The translations under genes and the position numbers were made by a program. Source: Haliclona indistincta (lineage: Eukaryota; Porifera; Demospongiae; Haplosclerida; Chalinidae). From it: DNA of 64,000 nucleotides. The notes under the pieces were generated by a model. That model was given only the letters and a program-made list of their open reading frames with translations. It searched no databases and was not told the DNA's origin. Every line of letters starts with the position of its first letter. Position 1 is the first letter of the stretch. Location: positions 12,519,234-12,583,233 of the forward strand of contig OZ024787.1 of NCBI GenBank assembly GCA_964017065.1, given 5' to 3'. Below, in pieces: positions 34,058-45,616 of the stretch.

Positions 34058-36115
34058 TCAAATATTTTGCTTTTCGTCACGTACTCCATAAGCACTGTTC
34101 TCCGCCATGCTGAAAGATGAGCTTGACATTGGAACAGTGATGTATGAATATTGACCACTGTGTAAAAAAGAAAATTGTAACTACAACTTAGAATACAAAG
34201 TTCAGTGATTTAACTCACATATCTGTTGTGCTATTTTGAGTGACGTTTTCACAGGAAGCTGCTGCATAGGATGGATTCTGTTGCACAGGTATGTCGTAGG
34301 CAATGTTCTGCACCATGACTGGTTCAGGTGCAGCACATGTTGAAGTAAAGTTCGATCCTTTGCCCACATTACCATAGATCTGCATAGCAGGTCTGCTAAC
34401 ATGTACAGGTACATAGATTGAATAGATTATAAATTTTATTTAATACTTACGGTTGGTCATAATCGTGATCAGTTTGGTTCTCTTCTCGTATGGTCTCTGT
34501 TTCGTGCTGAAAATTTTCAACTGACAACTCATTTCTCAAATCACGAGAGAAATGACAAAATCTGGTTGACAGTATAGTCATCATAATGGCTATAGTCGCA
34601 GCTACCAAAATCACTAAACCGGCAAAAACTGATGCAATGATGATTTTAATGTCTAAATCGGTTGAAGCTTCAAAACGAGTACTGATGGAGGGACTTGAAT
34701 TTGTGACAGTGGCTGTTGAGCTGTCCTTTTGTGATGAAGGAGTGGGATGAATTATGTACAGTGATGTAGTCAACATTGTTCCTCCTACAAGTGTAGAGAA
34801 TTTTCACAAGGTCACATTACCAGACTACCAAATATGAACACAATTAATGTTTACCTGCACTTGTTGTAGAAATGGCCGCAGAGGAAGTAGTGCTTGTAGC
34901 TACCAGCTGACGAACTGTGCTTACCACAGCAGACACAAGTGGATAGTAAAGTTGTGTTGCAAGGGAATTAGAATCCAATACAGCCCAAGATGGTGGACTC
35001 TTTATGTTAGTCCTGGCATAGTTTAAAGGCCCTGTGTATTTCTGATAGTAAAGTTTCTGTAGGTTATCAGACTTATCAGGTTGGTACACTCCCAGTATGT
35101 CTCCCTCTTTGAACTCCAGTGGAGGGTTGAGTAAGTACTCATATACATTAGGGTAACTGGTTCCAACGAGGACAAGAGGGGTAGCTCCTACTCTAGAGTA
35201 TTCATTGCTTGTTCCTCTACGCCAAATCTGAACTTGAGTGTTCTGTTGTTCTCCAATATCAATGTCACCAGCTCCCACTATCCACTTGGTGATGAAGCCA
35301 TTACAGGTGAAGGTAATGTCTGGAAAGAGACGCTGTTCTTCTTCAATCGTTATCACGTCATGAGCTACAGTAATATCTCTCAGATCAGTTGGGCTGAGGA
35401 AGCCATTAGTGCAATGCTCAGCATCTGTATGTTATGATGTGAAACTTTGCAGTTTAAATTGTATAAATTCTTGTACCTGTGATTAGTGATAAAAGAAGAA
35501 GTTGTCTTGATCTTCTTGAAGTGTCTTGTAGGGCTAAATAATTTATGACAGTATCGTAGTGATAGCTATCTGGGGCATTGCTGCTACTGGTGTACTGTAG
35601 TTGAGTATCAGCTAAATCGAACTTAGGCTGATACACTCCCAACACATCTCCACTCTGAAATGATATGGGAGTGGTCAGGTTATACTGGAGCACTCCATCA
35701 GGACTGAAGTCTCCTGGATTCAGCAAGATCTCTTGGCTGGCTTGCCTGGTGAACTGATCAGTTTCATTGATACTTCTCCATGTCTGTATCTCAGGATACA
35801 GATTTTTTCTAGTTCTCCATCCAATACCAGCAACCAAAGCCATACCAGTGATGTTTCCACTGCAGGTGAAGTTCATGCTGGGAAAAAGTCTTATTCCAGT
35901 ACTTAGTCTGTCAATTGTTCTTCCGCCATTACCGATAAGCTCTGCATTCTTCTTGAGATAGTCCAGTTTCATAAATCCACTAGTACAACTACTCACAGTG
36001 TCTTTACAAGATAGAATTATTTATAGAATATTTGCCATAATTATTATTGCTCACCTGGTAGATCTAGAGCCAAGCAAAGAATGCACATCACTGCAATAAT
36101 GTGATTGAAATACAT
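34058..36115 (-). CDS. Receptor-family gene F, full two-domain receptor
   Basis: Six exons: 36055-36115 (signal 'MYFNHIIAVMCILCLALDL'), 35477-36001 (domain 1), 34855-35424 (domain 2 fused to the stalk, no separate stalk exon), 34451-34784 (membrane exon), 34219-34392, 34058-34157 (tail). Domain 1 has 'SSCTSGFMKLDYLKKNA', 'MNFTCSGNITGMALVAGI' and 'SGDVLGVYQP'. Domain 2 has 'ITFTCNGFITKWIVGAGD' and 'KEGDILGVYQPDKSDN'. Helix 'IKIIIASVFAGLVILVAATI', then 'ILSTRFCHFSRD'. Tail tyrosines lie in 'MQIYGNVG', 'VQNIAYDIPVQQNPSYA' and 'MAENSAYGVRD'; N-P-S-Y fits a classic NPxY adaptor-binding or internalisation signal. The missing stalk intron distinguishes it from D, E and H. Confidence 0.9.
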
Positions 36116-36185
36116 TTTGAACACTGTTTGATTCACTTCAAATAACTGTTGAGCCACTATAGCTATGCATGCAGCTGTTCACCAC

Positions 36186-36191
36186 TTTATA
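36186..36191 (-). promoter_or_regulatory. TATA box of gene F
   Basis: The minus strand reads GATATAAAGTG about 73 bases before the ATG at 36115. Confidence 0.45.
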
Positions 36192-37152
36192 TCAAAATGT
36201 GTAGACAGTATATAATTGAACATCATTCCTCGTTCACATCCGTTCTTGGTTCAGTAAGACAAAGTAGAGTCTACCAATGATATCCTCTTGTAAAGACGAC
36301 TTAAACCACAATGCTAACACCTAGACTCAACACGATCACTAGTTTAGATACTATTATGTAAGACGGTTTGGGATAGTAGAATGACAAAAATATAATTTTG
36401 ACTTAAGGATCAACAAAAATACCCTGCGTCAGCTTTCTCTCATGATTACATCCAATCATTGCAGTTCGTACATGAAGCACTTCTGCTGTGACAGGAAGTG
36501 GTATTAATTATTAATTTTGAGCACATTGTTCAAGATCAGTGCAGCTGTACTATAGTCAATACACAGTTCAGCAGACACTCTCTACTGACACAGTTTCTCC
36601 ACTTGTGCTTCACCGTATAATCTTGGTAGTTATAAATCTAACAAAGAAGTCATCTCATCTTGACGGGAGAGTGGAATTTTGATATTAATTTTACAAAAGC
36701 AACCCCATTTGAGCATAGTCGGTGCTCGGCAACTGATGAAGATGACTAGCTGTTTGTGCATTGGTATCTGCTACTGTTCTGCAAAACAGTGTATAAAGGC
36801 ACACAAAGATCTAGACGCCTGTAGTCTATGATGTCCAGGGTTCTCGTCTAGCAAACTGGTTGGGACCACAAATTGAATAGTGGAAGCGCTTAGAAGGAAA
36901 CCCAGTTTCTTGTTCGACGAGCCTCCCAGCAAAGTGATACACATAGCAAGAATATTCTGGCTTGCGCACGTGTAGCGTCACAAGTGTACGCATGCGTGAT
37001 TGATCCAAACCGCGTGCAACGACCAATTCTCTGTGCTGGTCGGCGTTGGCTGTATTCATTATCTTTGTAAGTAGTAGTATATTGGCAAACAGAGGTAGGT
37101 TTCCTCCTTTGTGACTCAATTTTCCGTAAATAATTATATACTCTTGTGCCAG

Positions 37153-37253
37153 GGCTATTTTCAGTTGCTCTGAATCGATCGAGATTTGATTGAGAGGAAG
37201 TATTTCTCAGACGGTTCCAAGATTGGCTAGACTGAGTGGATTATCCTCAAACG
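37153..37253 (+). other. Possible 5' untranslated exon of F-box/LRR-like gene 1
   Basis: The stretch is bounded by 'ctcttgtgccag' and 'aaacg|gtgagat', and the same acceptor, body and donor are conserved in unit 3 (55955-56050). An upstream 'ttt|gtaagta' donor (about 37070) is also conserved. No long frame crosses it. The link to the ORF at 40861 is inference. Confidence 0.35.
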
Positions 37254-37868
37254 GTGAGATATCATGGTATCCATGCATGTTAGTTTCGTTAGATGTGAAA
37301 ATCGGATTTCAATCCGTTTTAAGTCCTCGTACGTCCCCAGGCCTTAAAACTGATTGTCAAGAAACCAATTTTAATGGGCGTAACGGGGAGAGGGGCGAGA
37401 AATATAACCGAGAAGTAGGCCCTGGTGACTGGGCTTTATCTCATTCAGTGTAGTCTGCCAGAATTCTGGCGCTCTGGAATTTGCTATTATGACGTCGATA
37501 ATTATTACTTTTTTGTGTGAAAACTTTTAAGTTTTTGACGAAATATGTGGTAGACCTCTGTCCACGAGTAGCTCGATCATGCATGGTTCTAGTTCAGTAA
37601 TGGTCGTTTTCTTTCGTGCTACTCGACATGCTCGACCTTTGCAGTTGATGATAATTCTACGGATAGCCCCGCCCTTCAGATTCCAATGTTCTGACAGTTT
37701 TGAAGCCCAATCACCAGATCCTTCCTTGGAATGGTCTGAAGATCACACTAGTGAAAACTTTAGTGCCTATAAATATCCACCTGCTCCTCGCGGCAGTCTC
37801 AGCAATGTTTAGATTATTTAGCTAAAAAGGATTCTAAATGCCCACGAGACAATCACGAGCCCAAGGAT

Positions 37869-38375
37869 TAGTTGGGCGTGGCCCGACCTCTGCGTCCTGC
37901 GGGAGGTCGGGTCGCAAACCCACAGTGGACTTGTTCTGGCGGTTACGTAACACCATGTAAAGTAGGCGGAGATGTTTACACAGCTCGGAGGAGTTGAGCT
38001 ATTTCTCAGGCAGTCAGGCTATGTTCAAGCGCTCAGACGTACAGCATTCCTCTAGTTGTTCACTCGTAGAGATTATCCCTCCATATACAGCGATTTCTAG
38101 GCGAACAGATTTCTTCTGAAGACGTGTACAGCGACATAGAAAGTGATTCTCGAGGCCCACGATACTGCAGACTAGAGACTAGCAAGAATAAAGCGATTAT
38201 CTATGGCGAGCTGAACGCTACTGCTGGTCTTGTTATTCCTGGTTACGTAACTTTTTGTTTACACACGTGGGTACAGCAATCTGATTGGAGCCGCCAGATT
38301 TCTGTCGGCGAGAACAAGTTCAATGCGGGTTTGCGACCCGACCTCCCGCATGAGAGGTCGGGCCACGCCCAACTA
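37869..38375. mobile_element. 507-base Mutator-like MITE with 9-base target duplication
   Basis: The ends are near-perfect inverted repeats starting 'tagttgggcgtggcccgacc', and CCCAAGGAT flanks both sides (37860-37868, 38376-38384). The corresponding site in unit 3 (about 56655, 'aaatccaaggatgagttt') is uninterrupted. That empty site confirms the element boundaries and shows insertion into unit 1 after, or loss from unit 3 since, the duplication. Confidence 0.85.
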
Positions 38376-38869
38376 CCCAAGGATGGGTTTTCTGCCTGAA
38401 AGCATACATGCACTGGATGTCTTTTAGAGTACAGTCTAGTGATATTGACCAGTGAGATTGACTTAAGCTTCGACTCTAAATAGCTTAGTATCCAAACTGC
38501 ACACTTTGTATCGAAGCCGTGCTACTTAGAAGCCAATTAACTGTTGGTACAGGATTCATTCTCCTCTGCACGACAAGGAGACTATCATGAACAAGAGAGA
38601 CGACCAGGTGACAATTACCGCCGATAGTGGAGCCGAGCTAGAAATGTTACTTGCTTTCGATCGTCAGTCGTGTATCCACACAGCATATGGCAGAAGAGGA
38701 GTTTCCAAAGCCAGGATGGAGCTTGTTATGGCTGCGCACATGGCTCGTGACCCAATGATCTTCTGTGTGGACAGTTTAAATGCTTAGTAAGAAGAACTTT
38801 AGCACGCCTCATCATTCCAACCACAAACGCCATTTCTTTTGCTTACATAATCCGTCGTGTGAGTGTTGC

Positions 38870-39045
38870 TTAGCTACTCGTGGCTATACTCTGAAATAGT
38901 TAGACACCTCGGCCATTGTGATCTACGTGGTTTAGAAACCTCGGCCCGACTATGTGTCAACCTCGCTATGCTCAGTCACAACAAACCCGCCTCGGTTTCT
39001 AAACAGCGTAGATCCATGACCTCGGTGTCTAACTTCTATAAACAC
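38870..39045. repeat. Hairpin repeat (copy 1)
   Basis: The halves 'cacctcggccattgtgatct ... gaaacctcgg' and 'cctcggtttctaaac ... gacctcggtg' are inverted copies around a short loop. The same hairpin occurs in unit 2 (44215-44390) but not in unit 3. The outer part ('tagctactcgtggctatact') recurs inverted at about 40020-40065, inside an insert specific to unit 1. Confidence 0.6.
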
Positions 39046-40715
39046 TAGCTGACCTGACGACGGCAACCTCATTTTCAACTCTCACTCATTCTGCGTGAAA
39101 GCCACACGTTCAACACCAACCTCTGTAGATCGGCCTGAATCTCACGCAAATTCGCTGGAACAGCATGCAGGGTTTCTTTGCAGTATTAAAATGCATGTAC
39201 AGTTTAGACTCTATGGATCTACCACAGCATCATGAACAGCAAACTGTTGCAATGTGGGTGAAAATTACCTGTTACAGTGAAACTTCTGAGTCCTCCCAGC
39301 ATGTCTCATGCATTTGCATACTAATCTCACACATTTTTCTCAGCCTCTTCCACGTACAGCATTAATTTTGTTGAGATGTCTGCATTTTGTGTGCTAGGAG
39401 CCTATAGGAGCTCATTTGTCGTACCCAAATAACATATAATATAGCAGCGTGTTTTATGCGAAGCGAAGAACTAGCTGCACTTTGTCTTGGTGAGCTCTTC
39501 CTCACATCCTGGAAACAGGATCTTACATAACGAATGCATCATGCTTTGGATCTTATTGCAACAATTATTCAAGCTGACGCAAACACCCTCGTGACTTCAA
39601 CTGCACTGCTCGTGAGTATGTTTTGCTCTCTACTGAATAACAACATAATGGGCAAGCCTTCCGTTATAATAGAGACATGTCAATTTGCGCTAATGTTTGG
39701 TAATGCTTCGTTCGTTCTATATCATGTTTACAACACCAGGCACCTGGTTTTCTCATATTGAGTTTTCGCTTCTCTTGGCTAAAATTTCTCATGTTAGTTA
39801 CGAGCTAGCACAAGGACTCATTGTCTAGGTGTATGCTTGCGTGTTTTTATAAAATACTTTGCGTAATGGAGTGCTGTTTTCATAGATGACTAGATTGTGT
39901 GTTTTTACAATTGCAAGCAATACGAGATAAGTTTATATGTCATCATTGTGACTGCCATGTGACGTAGACAGCTAACTTAAACTAGCTCTCTAATGCGTAA
40001 GCATAAAGTACTTTTATATTTGGCCGAGGCGTCTAACTTATTTAGAGTATAGCCACGAGTAGCTACTATTGGTCGAGCACTGGTATCTAAGCCGTAAGCA
40101 AACCAGTTCTTTCTCTCACAAGTTCTCGTTCGTGGCATAAGCGACCAGCTACTCGACTGGGCGTACGACAGAGACATCGATGAACTGTTACTCGGACAAC
40201 CATTATTGAGCACGAGAGCCTCTACACCGCTACTCTTACGCCTTTAGTAGACTCCGCTACTGCTACCTCATACCATGTACCACTCGAGAAGAAACCGCTC
40301 CTAGCTACTCGGGCCGCCCCCGACCCAACCTCTATCGGCAACGCCCCCGTTTGGCGACCCGGCTGTCGCGCTGCACCAAAGACGGACCTGCAAGTCGAAT
40401 AAGCCAGACAGACTGGAATTCCAAGGAAGACACTCCAAGACCCTTCAGATAGTCTATAACAGTCATTCTTCAGATAGTGTTAGTCTATAGACTGTGTCAA
40501 ATCGTAGTCTATTGTTGTTTCCATTGTTTGTATTATACACAATGCTATACTGTACTCTCCCGCTAAAATCGAAACGCCTGGTGTCTATGAAAGACACCTC
40601 GGTTCTACGTGAAATAGACCCTAGTAGCTAGTCAATCTGATTGGTCAATATCACTATACTATTCTCTAACTGTGCATGGGTAGTATCAATCGTGTGCGGC
40701 AGGAACAGTTCAGTG

Positions 40716-40792
40716 TATGTGCGTGTGTGTGTGTGTGTGCGTGCGTGCGTGCGTGTGTGCGTGCATATGAGTGTGTGTGTATGTATGTGCAT
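40716..40792. repeat. GT/GCGT microsatellite upstream of F-box/LRR-like gene 1
   Basis: Alternating GT and GC dinucleotides. A longer pure GT run occupies the equivalent place in unit 2 (45405-45512). Unit 3 lacks it. Confidence 0.85.
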
Positions 40793-40860
40793 TGTATTCT
40801 TGTCCAGACCAGTGAAGGAATATTTACTTTGTCTGCAGTTAACTGGCTCCAATGCTCAGA

Positions 40861-42375
40861 ATGGTGTCTGTGCAAGTTCCTCTTTGCCTCGAGGATATGT
40901 GTTTGATCAACATCTTCTTAAAGCTAGACGAATATCCAATAGAAATTATTGCTCTCCTTCCTCGTGCTATCCGCCAGAGGCTCTATCTTGTTCTCTCACC
41001 TGCTGACCGTCTTCATTACAATAGCACTAGTTTATTTGATGATGTTGATCGTGGATATCATCATCATGATGAACGTTATTTGGTTGAGATTATTTTCTCA
41101 ACGTCTCGAAGGCAGTTGTTTCATTTAATAGTTGGAAAAGTGTTGTCTTGTTTGAAATTCGAGTATCAAAGATCAGATGCATACATGGAACACATTGCCA
41201 AGTGCTACTCATCTCTTCCATTCACAGTGGTTAAAAAACATTTTAGCGGTCCTGTGATAGTGCCGAAGCGTTTTCTTCAGTATATTTCAGTAGATGACTT
41301 ATCTCTCAAAAGCAGCACTTCTCTTGAACAACTTCTTTCATACTGTAATTTCAAGACGGCACCGGAAACTGTCACAATAAACATATCTGATTTTATACGT
41401 AACGTCCAGTGGCAAGAGTTTGAAAAGATCTTTAAAGAAGAAGCGAATCTCTGTGAGTCTCTCAAAGAAGTTGAAGTTGATCCAGTTCTGCCATTAATGC
41501 GTAGAATAATGAGCACAGTAAAGACTATTGTAATTTTAGGGAATCATGGGAATGCTGATTTTGTGAGTCGCTTAACATTAGCTTCTTATGTTCTCTTATA
41601 TAACATCATTACTAGTCAACAACCTTGTCTTAGTCACATTACGATATGTGGTAGTAATGAGGTTTCTTTAATTTTAGATGGCATTGCGAAACTCTTTAGT
41701 CACTGCAACAATCACATTAAGCTTTGTTTCAACAGCGAATTTCAATTAGTACTAGCCACACCTCCTCTTTATTCTTTAAAAGGGTTATCTGTCCAACCTT
41801 CTGTGAAATGTAAGGACGCTAGCAGTATATGTGAGTCTACCAGGATTATCATTGAATCACAAATACATAGCCTTGAGAGAGTGAAAATTCATGGATTGGG
41901 GTTTACCTATGATGATTCCATGGAGAGGAACGAGACAGAGTATCGTGCTCTCCTGTGCACACTCACTGATCTATTGAAGCAGCCTCAGTTTCAATCAATG
42001 TGCATTGGCAGATCTCCACTTTGTGATGTCTATCAACTGATCGAAGCCTTCCTATGCACTGAAGCAACCCAACATCAGTACCTGCAGATTGCAAGTGTTG
42101 TTCACAAGATGGTTGCTAGAAGAAGGTCCAGTCCCTCGATTCCTCAGCCATTGCACCCTCTTCCAGCTCAGCCTCTTGCAGCCAACAACAGAAGGTTAAA
42201 GAGTCTCGATATTTGCTCTTCCTCTCGTCGTCTTCATTCTTGGCAAGCAAGCATACCTAACCTGCAGCTGTGCGAACTGAATTCTTTTACTCCAGAATAC
42301 TTTCCTAACAATATTATGTGTTTTGTGTGTAACACTATTGATACTGTAGTGTTCTTGTTAATGACAGTTGTGTGA
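40861..42375 (+). CDS. F-box/LRR-like protein, paralogue 1
   Basis: Single open frame of about 504 residues. Start taken at 40861 ('MVSVQVPLCLEDMCLINIF'), which matches the first Met of both paralogues; an in-frame ATG nine bases earlier is specific to this copy. Residues about 10-50 ('LDEYPIEIIALLPRAIRQRL', 'LSPADRLHYNSTSLFDDVD') resemble an F-box helix bundle. The rest has scattered leucine-rich segments ('LERVKIHGLGF', 'LKSLDICSSS') and a Cys/His-containing middle, without regular LRR spacing. F-box proteins usually deliver substrates to SCF ubiquitin ligases, but I infer this only weakly. Unlike paralogues 2 and 3 it lacks the acidic Ser/Asp segment near residue 420, and a small insertion changes its C-terminus ('NNIMCFVCNTIDTVVF'). 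A 'tttgtctgcag' acceptor just upstream suggests a 5' untranslated exon. Confidence 0.75.
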   Translation: MVSVQVPLCLEDMCLINIFLKLDEYPIEIIALLPRAIRQRLYLVLSPADRLHYNSTSLFDDVDRGYHHHDERYLVEIIFSTSRRQLFHLIVGKVLSCLKFEYQRSDAYMEHIAKCYSSLPFTVVKKHFSGPVIVPKRFLQYISVDDLSLKSSTSLEQLLSYCNFKTAPETVTINISDFIRNVQWQEFEKIFKEEANLCESLKEVEVDPVLPLMRRIMSTVKTIVILGNHGNADFVSRLTLASYVLLYNIITSQQPCLSHITICGSNEVSLILDGIAKLFSHCNNHIKLCFNSEFQLVLATPPLYSLKGLSVQPSVKCKDASSICESTRIIIESQIHSLERVKIHGLGFTYDDSMERNETEYRALLCTLTDLLKQPQFQSMCIGRSPLCDVYQLIEAFLCTEATQHQYLQIASVVHKMVARRRSSPSIPQPLHPLPAQPLAANNRRLKSLDICSSSRRLHSWQASIPNLQLCELNSFTPEYFPNNIMCFVCNTIDTVVFLLMTVV

Positions 42376-42774
42376 ATTGATTAATTTAACTCAGTAAATA
42401 TTGTCAACTTTGAATTAGTACAATCACTGCAGTATAGTTTGGCAGCCATGGGGGACGTGTGTTTACTGGTTATTGTTATACAAGCAGAGACAGACTGACA
42501 GTCTACTAATTTACACGCTATTGTACTAAATTGTATTTAAGCACTTGTCAGTTGTGTATTCAGACATTCCTGTTACTTTGCCTGTTAACAAACTCTGTTA
42601 ATACTCAGATGTGCGGACGCTACGCTACAATTGTAAAATTTACTAAAAGTACGAATTCATACGAATTGCTCTGCAAGTATAAATTATGTGCCAGAAGCGG
42701 CATTAGCTTATTCCATTTCTAAGGTGTTAAGACCTGCATGGAATTGGTCTGGTTAAATTTTCTTCAATGATGAT

Positions 42775-42990
42775 ATGAGAGTGGTCAGGTTATACTGGAG
42801 CACTCCATCAGGAATGAAGTCTCCTGGAGTCAGTCTGATCTCCTGACATACTTGCATGGTGAACCAGTCAGTTCTATCGATATTTCTCTCTTCATGGAGG
42901 GAAATTTATTTCATCAATCTGTCGCTGCAATTTCTGATAAGCTCAGCATTCTTCCTCAGTATAAATAAACCCACTAGTTCAACATTTTAC
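42775..42990 (-). pseudogene. Receptor domain 1 fragment
   Basis: The minus strand keeps stretches of domain 1 ('caggttatactggagcactc', 'gtctcctggagtcagtctga', 'agctcagcattcttcctcag') but has internal deletions and stops. No splice partners lie nearby. Confidence 0.7.
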
Positions 42991-43099
42991 TGTATCTTTG
43001 TCTAGTCATCGAACAAGAAATGTTTAACAAATACTGACATAAAGGTATGTTAGTTATAGCCTGGCTCATTGTTTAGAAACATTTCTGTCTGTACTTAAT

Positions 43100-44161
43100 C
43101 ATAATTCAGGTCTACTGCTTACCTGGTACTCAATAGATTTGCTCATTAGCATGTTTGCTGCGTTTGTGTGCAAGTAAGATCCTCCGGAACTGCCTTGACC
43201 TTCATTAGAGCATAATGAATGACCTGCTTTAGTAATCAAACCATGTGACTGCACATTCCGGACTTCCCTGCTGTGCAAGAACATAACGCACGAGTAACAT
43301 AGTGTGGGGCTTCACGGGCCAATGCAACATTGACAAGATGCATGGAATCATTTTTTGGACTATACGATAGCAGCGAGCTCTAATCCATATTTGTCCATCT
43401 TTGGAGCAAAAACGTATGTATCGACCAGGTATGTATGACTCCATGAAGTACTGGTGTCCTCGCTGAAGTGTTGAGTAATCAACATTAGAGTAAGAACCAG
43501 CTGCAGTGCTACTGTCGCCATCCTCACTCGCTTTTTTTTGCTTCTTAAGTTGCAGCTGTTTTCAAGAGGACTTCAGATGAGTGGTTATAATATCATCTGT
43601 TATAATAGCTGGCAGTACTCCCTGTATTTGCTGTGTGTACGGACATTTAGGCCAACCATCTGCATCGTACGCTACTTCTACACTTGATGTTGCTACTGCT
43701 GATGTTGTTGCTGCTACTGCTGTTGTGGGATCTGCAGTTGCCTGGGCCTTTTTAGCGGTGTACTTCTTTTGTGGGTCAGGATCAAAGATACAGTCTTGTC
43801 CCACCCGTTGGAAATGTACGCTTTGACCCTGTAAATGCGTGCATATAGCCGTAAGCAACGCTTTCCATAGCATAGTATAGTGGAGCTGAGCTAGTAATAT
43901 TGCATCATCAGTTGCGAATCCGCACAGCATATGGCAGGAGAGGAGTTTCAAATCCAGGATGGAGCTTGTTATGGCTGCGCACATGGCTCGTGACCCAAGG
44001 AGCTTCTGTGTGGACAGTTTAAATGCTTGACTTACCATTCGATGTTTATGTAAGAGTACTGCTGAGTGTTGTTCACCATCAAAGATTACCCTTTCACTGT
44101 TCAGAGCCACGTAACAGTAAGAAGAAACTTTAGCACGCCTCGTCATTCCAACCATGCGCAA
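43100..44161 (-). pseudogene. SWIM zinc-finger protein (YqaJ-associated type), decayed
   Basis: Reading the minus strand: an exon about 44034-44150 ('SYCYVALNSERVIFDGEQHS', donor GTAAGT), then 'SVHFQRVGQDCIFDPDPQKK', 'DADGWPKCPYTQQIQGVLPA', a TGA after 'THLKSS', the same frame continuing with 'GHQYFMESYIPGRYIRF', and, after a one-base frameshift in an A run, 'MHLVNVALAREAPHYVTRA' and 'CSCTAGKSGMCSHMV'. The last is a SWIM motif (C-x-C-x7-C-x-H, about 43251-43289). 'LLKQVIHYALMKVKAVPEDL' follows after another TGA. SWIM modules bind DNA or proteins; this arrangement is familiar from YqaJ-nuclease proteins in aquatic animals, but the nuclease part is absent. At least three lesions make it nonfunctional. 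Confidence 0.65.
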
Positions 44162-45404
44162 ATGCCATTGTCGCTGTTGCCATTGTTGCGCAAATGTCGT
44201 GTAATTGTTGCTTAGCTATTCGTGACTATACTCTGAAATAGTTAGACACCTCGGCCATAGGGATCTACGCGGTTTAGAAACCTCGGCCAGGTTATGTGTC
44301 AACCTCGCTATGCTCAGTCAAAACAAACCCGCCTCGGTTTCTAAACAGCGTAGATCCATGACCTCGGTGTCTAACTTCTATAAACACTAACTGGCTTGAC
44401 GACAGCAACCTCATTTTCAACTCTCACTCATTCTGTGTGAAAGCCACACGTTCAACACCAACCTCTGTAGATCGACCTGAATCTCACGCAAATTCGCTGG
44501 AACAGCATGCAGGGTTTCTTTGCATTAATAAAATGCGTGTACAGTTTAGACTCTATGGATCTACTACAGCATAATAATCACCATCATGAACAGCAAACTG
44601 TTGCAATGTGGGTGTAAATTACCCGTTACAGTGAAACTTCTGAGTCCTCCAAGCATGTCTCATGCATTTGCATACTAATCTCACACATTTTTCTCAGCCA
44701 CTTCCACGTACAGCATTAATTTTGTTGAGATGTCTGCATTTTGTGTGCTAGGAGCCTATAGGAGCTCATTTGTCGTCCAAATAACATGTAGTATAGCAGT
44801 GTTTTCTAACCTATAGGCAATGCGAAGCGAAGGTGAGCTCTTCGTCACGTCCTGGACTCAGGATCTTACTTAACGAATGCATCATGCTTCAGATCTTATT
44901 GCAACAATTATTATTCAAGCTGACACAAACACCCTCGTGATTTCAACAGCACTGCTCGTGAGCAGGTTTTGCTCTCTAATGAATGGGCAACATAATGGGC
45001 AAGAGACATGTCAATTTGCGCTAACGTTTGGTAATGCTTCGTTCGTTCAATATCATGTTTACATTATCAGGCACCTGGTTTTCTCAAATTGAGTTTTCGC
45101 TTCTCTTGGCTAAAATTTCTCATGTTAGTACAAGGACTCATTGTCTAGGTGTATGCTTGTGTGTGTTTGTAAAATACTTTACATACTGGAGTGCTGTATA
45201 CGTACGTGACTAGATTGCGTGTATACAATTACAATCAATACGAGATAAGTTCATAATTTATGTCATCATTGTGACAGCCATGTGACGTAGACATGCAGCT
45301 GACTAAAACTCTCTAATGCGTAAGCATAATGTACTTGTATTTGTGAGTAGTATCAATCATGTGCAAGAACACTTGAGTGAGTGTATGTGCGTGCATGCGT
45401 ATAA

Positions 45405-45514
<110 letters not shown>

Positions 45515-45616
45515 ATTGTATTCTTGTCCAGATCAGTGAATGAACATTTTCTTTGTCTGCAGTTAACCGGCTCCAGTCACGTTTTCTTCACTTCATTCAA
45601 CCAGCTCACACTCAGA

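Larger units (their letters stand above)
36815..42440. repeat. Segmental repeat unit 1 (F-box/LRR-like gene segment)
   Basis: This segment is repeated at 54636-60170 (unit 3) and, for its distal part, 43900-47420 (unit 2). It begins with 'tctatgatgtccagggttct', matched near 54640. Unit 1 holds the 507-base element at 37869-38375, a relic of the SWIM-gene region (38620-38810), a hairpin repeat (38870-39045), an extra insert at about 40020-40675, and the F-box/LRR-like ORF. Confidence 0.75.

Noticed and set aside
37190..38399. ORFs of 77-91 codons at 37190, 37579 and 38124
   Set aside because: They span putative noncoding leader exons or a MITE, are not preserved in unit 3, and show no motif.
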